In this document: in pieces, positions 5,973 through 6,557 of the stretch
How the letters are laid out: every line of letters starts with the position of its first letter
Position numbering within the stretch: the stretch's first letter is position 1
Origin: Peptococcaceae bacterium
Lineage (GTDB): Bacteria > Bacillota > DSM-12270 > Thermacetogeniales > Thermacetogeniaceae
Direction of reading: 5' to 3'
NCBI GenBank assembly: GCA_003160265.1
Contig: PLQY01000059.1
Location: forward strand, 5,279 to 11,835
DNA length: 6,557 bases
Notes under the pieces: model-generated
What the model saw: only the letters and a program-made list of their open reading frames with translations
Databases searched by the model: none
What the model was told of the DNA's origin: nothing
Program-made: the position numbers and the translations under genes

Positions 5973-6557
5973 TACCAGCCCCGCACCGCCAGGCGCTCCT
6001 CCAGAGTGATAGTGGACATCTCCAGGCCAGGCATTGCCGTTCCCAGCCCCCGGGAAATCTCCGCCAGCATCTTCGGGTCGTTGTAGTAGGTGACCGCAGC
6101 CACCACGGCTTTCGCCCGGGCTGCGGGGTCGGAGGACTTGAAGATCCCCGAGCCCACGAAAACCCCGTCGGCCCCCAACTGCATCATCAGGGCCGCGTCC
6201 GCTGGTGTAGCCACCCCTCCGGCGGCAAAGTTGACCACCGGCAGCCTCCCCAGTTCCGCCACCTCTTTGACCAGTTCATAGGGGGCGCCCAAGTTCTTGG
6301 CTGACGCCATCAGTTCTTCGTGCGGCAGATTCTGCAGCCTCCGGACCTCACCCATCACGGCGCGCATGTGGCGCACCGCCTCCACGATGTTGCCGGTGCC
6401 GGCCTCGCCCTTGGTGCGGACCATCGCCGCTCCTTCGCCGATGCGCCGCAGAGCCTCGCCCAGGTCGCGGGCGCCGCAGACGAAGGGCGCCTTGAACTGG
6501 TTCTTGTCGATGTGGTGCGACTCGTCGGCGGGGGTGAGCACCTCGCTCTCGTCGATG
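5972..6557 (-). CDS. pdxS: PLP synthase subunit PdxS (partial, C-terminal 194 residues)
   Basis: This is the synthase subunit of the DXP-independent vitamin B6 pathway. With ammonia from PdxT it joins ribose 5-phosphate and glyceraldehyde 3-phosphate to make pyridoxal 5'-phosphate, as a cytosolic dodecameric (beta/alpha)8 barrel. The frame is open to the window edge and reads [12 protein letters not shown], a conserved internal PdxS segment, so the GTG at 6541 is not the start and about 100 N-terminal residues are missing. Visible landmarks are [12 protein letters not shown], then [18 protein letters not shown] holding the lysine equivalent to B. subtilis Lys149, and the phosphate-binding stretch [17 protein letters not shown] followed by [13 protein letters not shown]. 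The Schiff-base lysine equivalent to Lys81 lies outside the window. The C-terminus ends in RGW like B. subtilis PdxS. Its TAA stop overlaps the pdxT ATG by one base (TAATG), indicating translational coupling. Identification is very secure. Confidence 0.97.
   Translation of the reverse strand, partial: IDESEVLTPADESHHIDKNQFKAPFVCGARDLGEALRRIGEGAAMVRTKGEAGTGNIVEAVRHMRAVMGEVRRLQNLPHEELMASAKNLGAPYELVKEVAELGRLPVVNFAAGGVATPADAALMMQLGADGVFVGSGIFKSSDPAARAKAVVAAVTYYNDPKMLAEISRGLGTAMPGLEMSTITLEERLAVRGW

Overview
All recognisable genes in this window lie on the minus strand, so transcription runs from high to low coordinates: pdxS (5' end cut by the window edge) - pdxT - a molybdopterin-binding (MoeA/MogA-fold) protein - a sigma-54-dependent activator - folB - glyA. 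The gene set suggests an anaerobic Clostridia-type Firmicute: the PdxS/PdxT route to pyridoxal phosphate, a B. subtilis-like glyA, several GTG starts with good Shine-Dalgarno sequences, a clostridial-style sigma-54 activator with a Cys-rich sensor, and a molybdopterin-binding protein with a four-Cys tail. No lineage can be fixed from this alone. By eye, the pdx and molybdopterin genes are more GC-rich than the folB-glyA part.

Region 1 (about 5300-6557): pdxS and pdxT overlap by one base (TAATG) and are followed by a strong hairpin with a U-rich tail. They encode the two subunits of PLP synthase. Region 2 (4106-5140): a single molybdopterin-binding gene, probably transcribed alone. Region 3 (2150-4062): a full-length sigma-54 enhancer-binding protein (Cys-rich sensor, PAS, AAA+ with intact GAFTGA, Fis-type HTH). 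It has a CTTACA-17-TATAAT promoter and a leader with a possible 16-codon upstream ORF and tandem repeats. Region 4 (128-2142): folB, a terminator, then a 315-base gap leading to glyA.

The main discovery is in that gap. A near-consensus sigma-54 promoter (TTGGCACAGGATTTGCA, GG-N10-GC) sits about 60 bases upstream of the glyA start. Two identical 13-bp perfect palindromes, TATCATTATGATA, lie at about -76 and -208 from the predicted transcription start, where enhancer sites for sigma-54 activators normally lie. A one-mismatch copy sits just upstream of folB, and degenerate copies lie in the leader of the regulator gene. The simplest reading is a self-contained module: the regulator senses an unknown signal through its Cys cluster and PAS domain, binds the palindromes and activates glyA, with possible control of itself and folB. 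This ties folate/one-carbon and serine-glycine metabolism to sigma-54. PLP made by PdxST is the cofactor of GlyA, but nothing in the sequence shows the pdx operon is part of this control.
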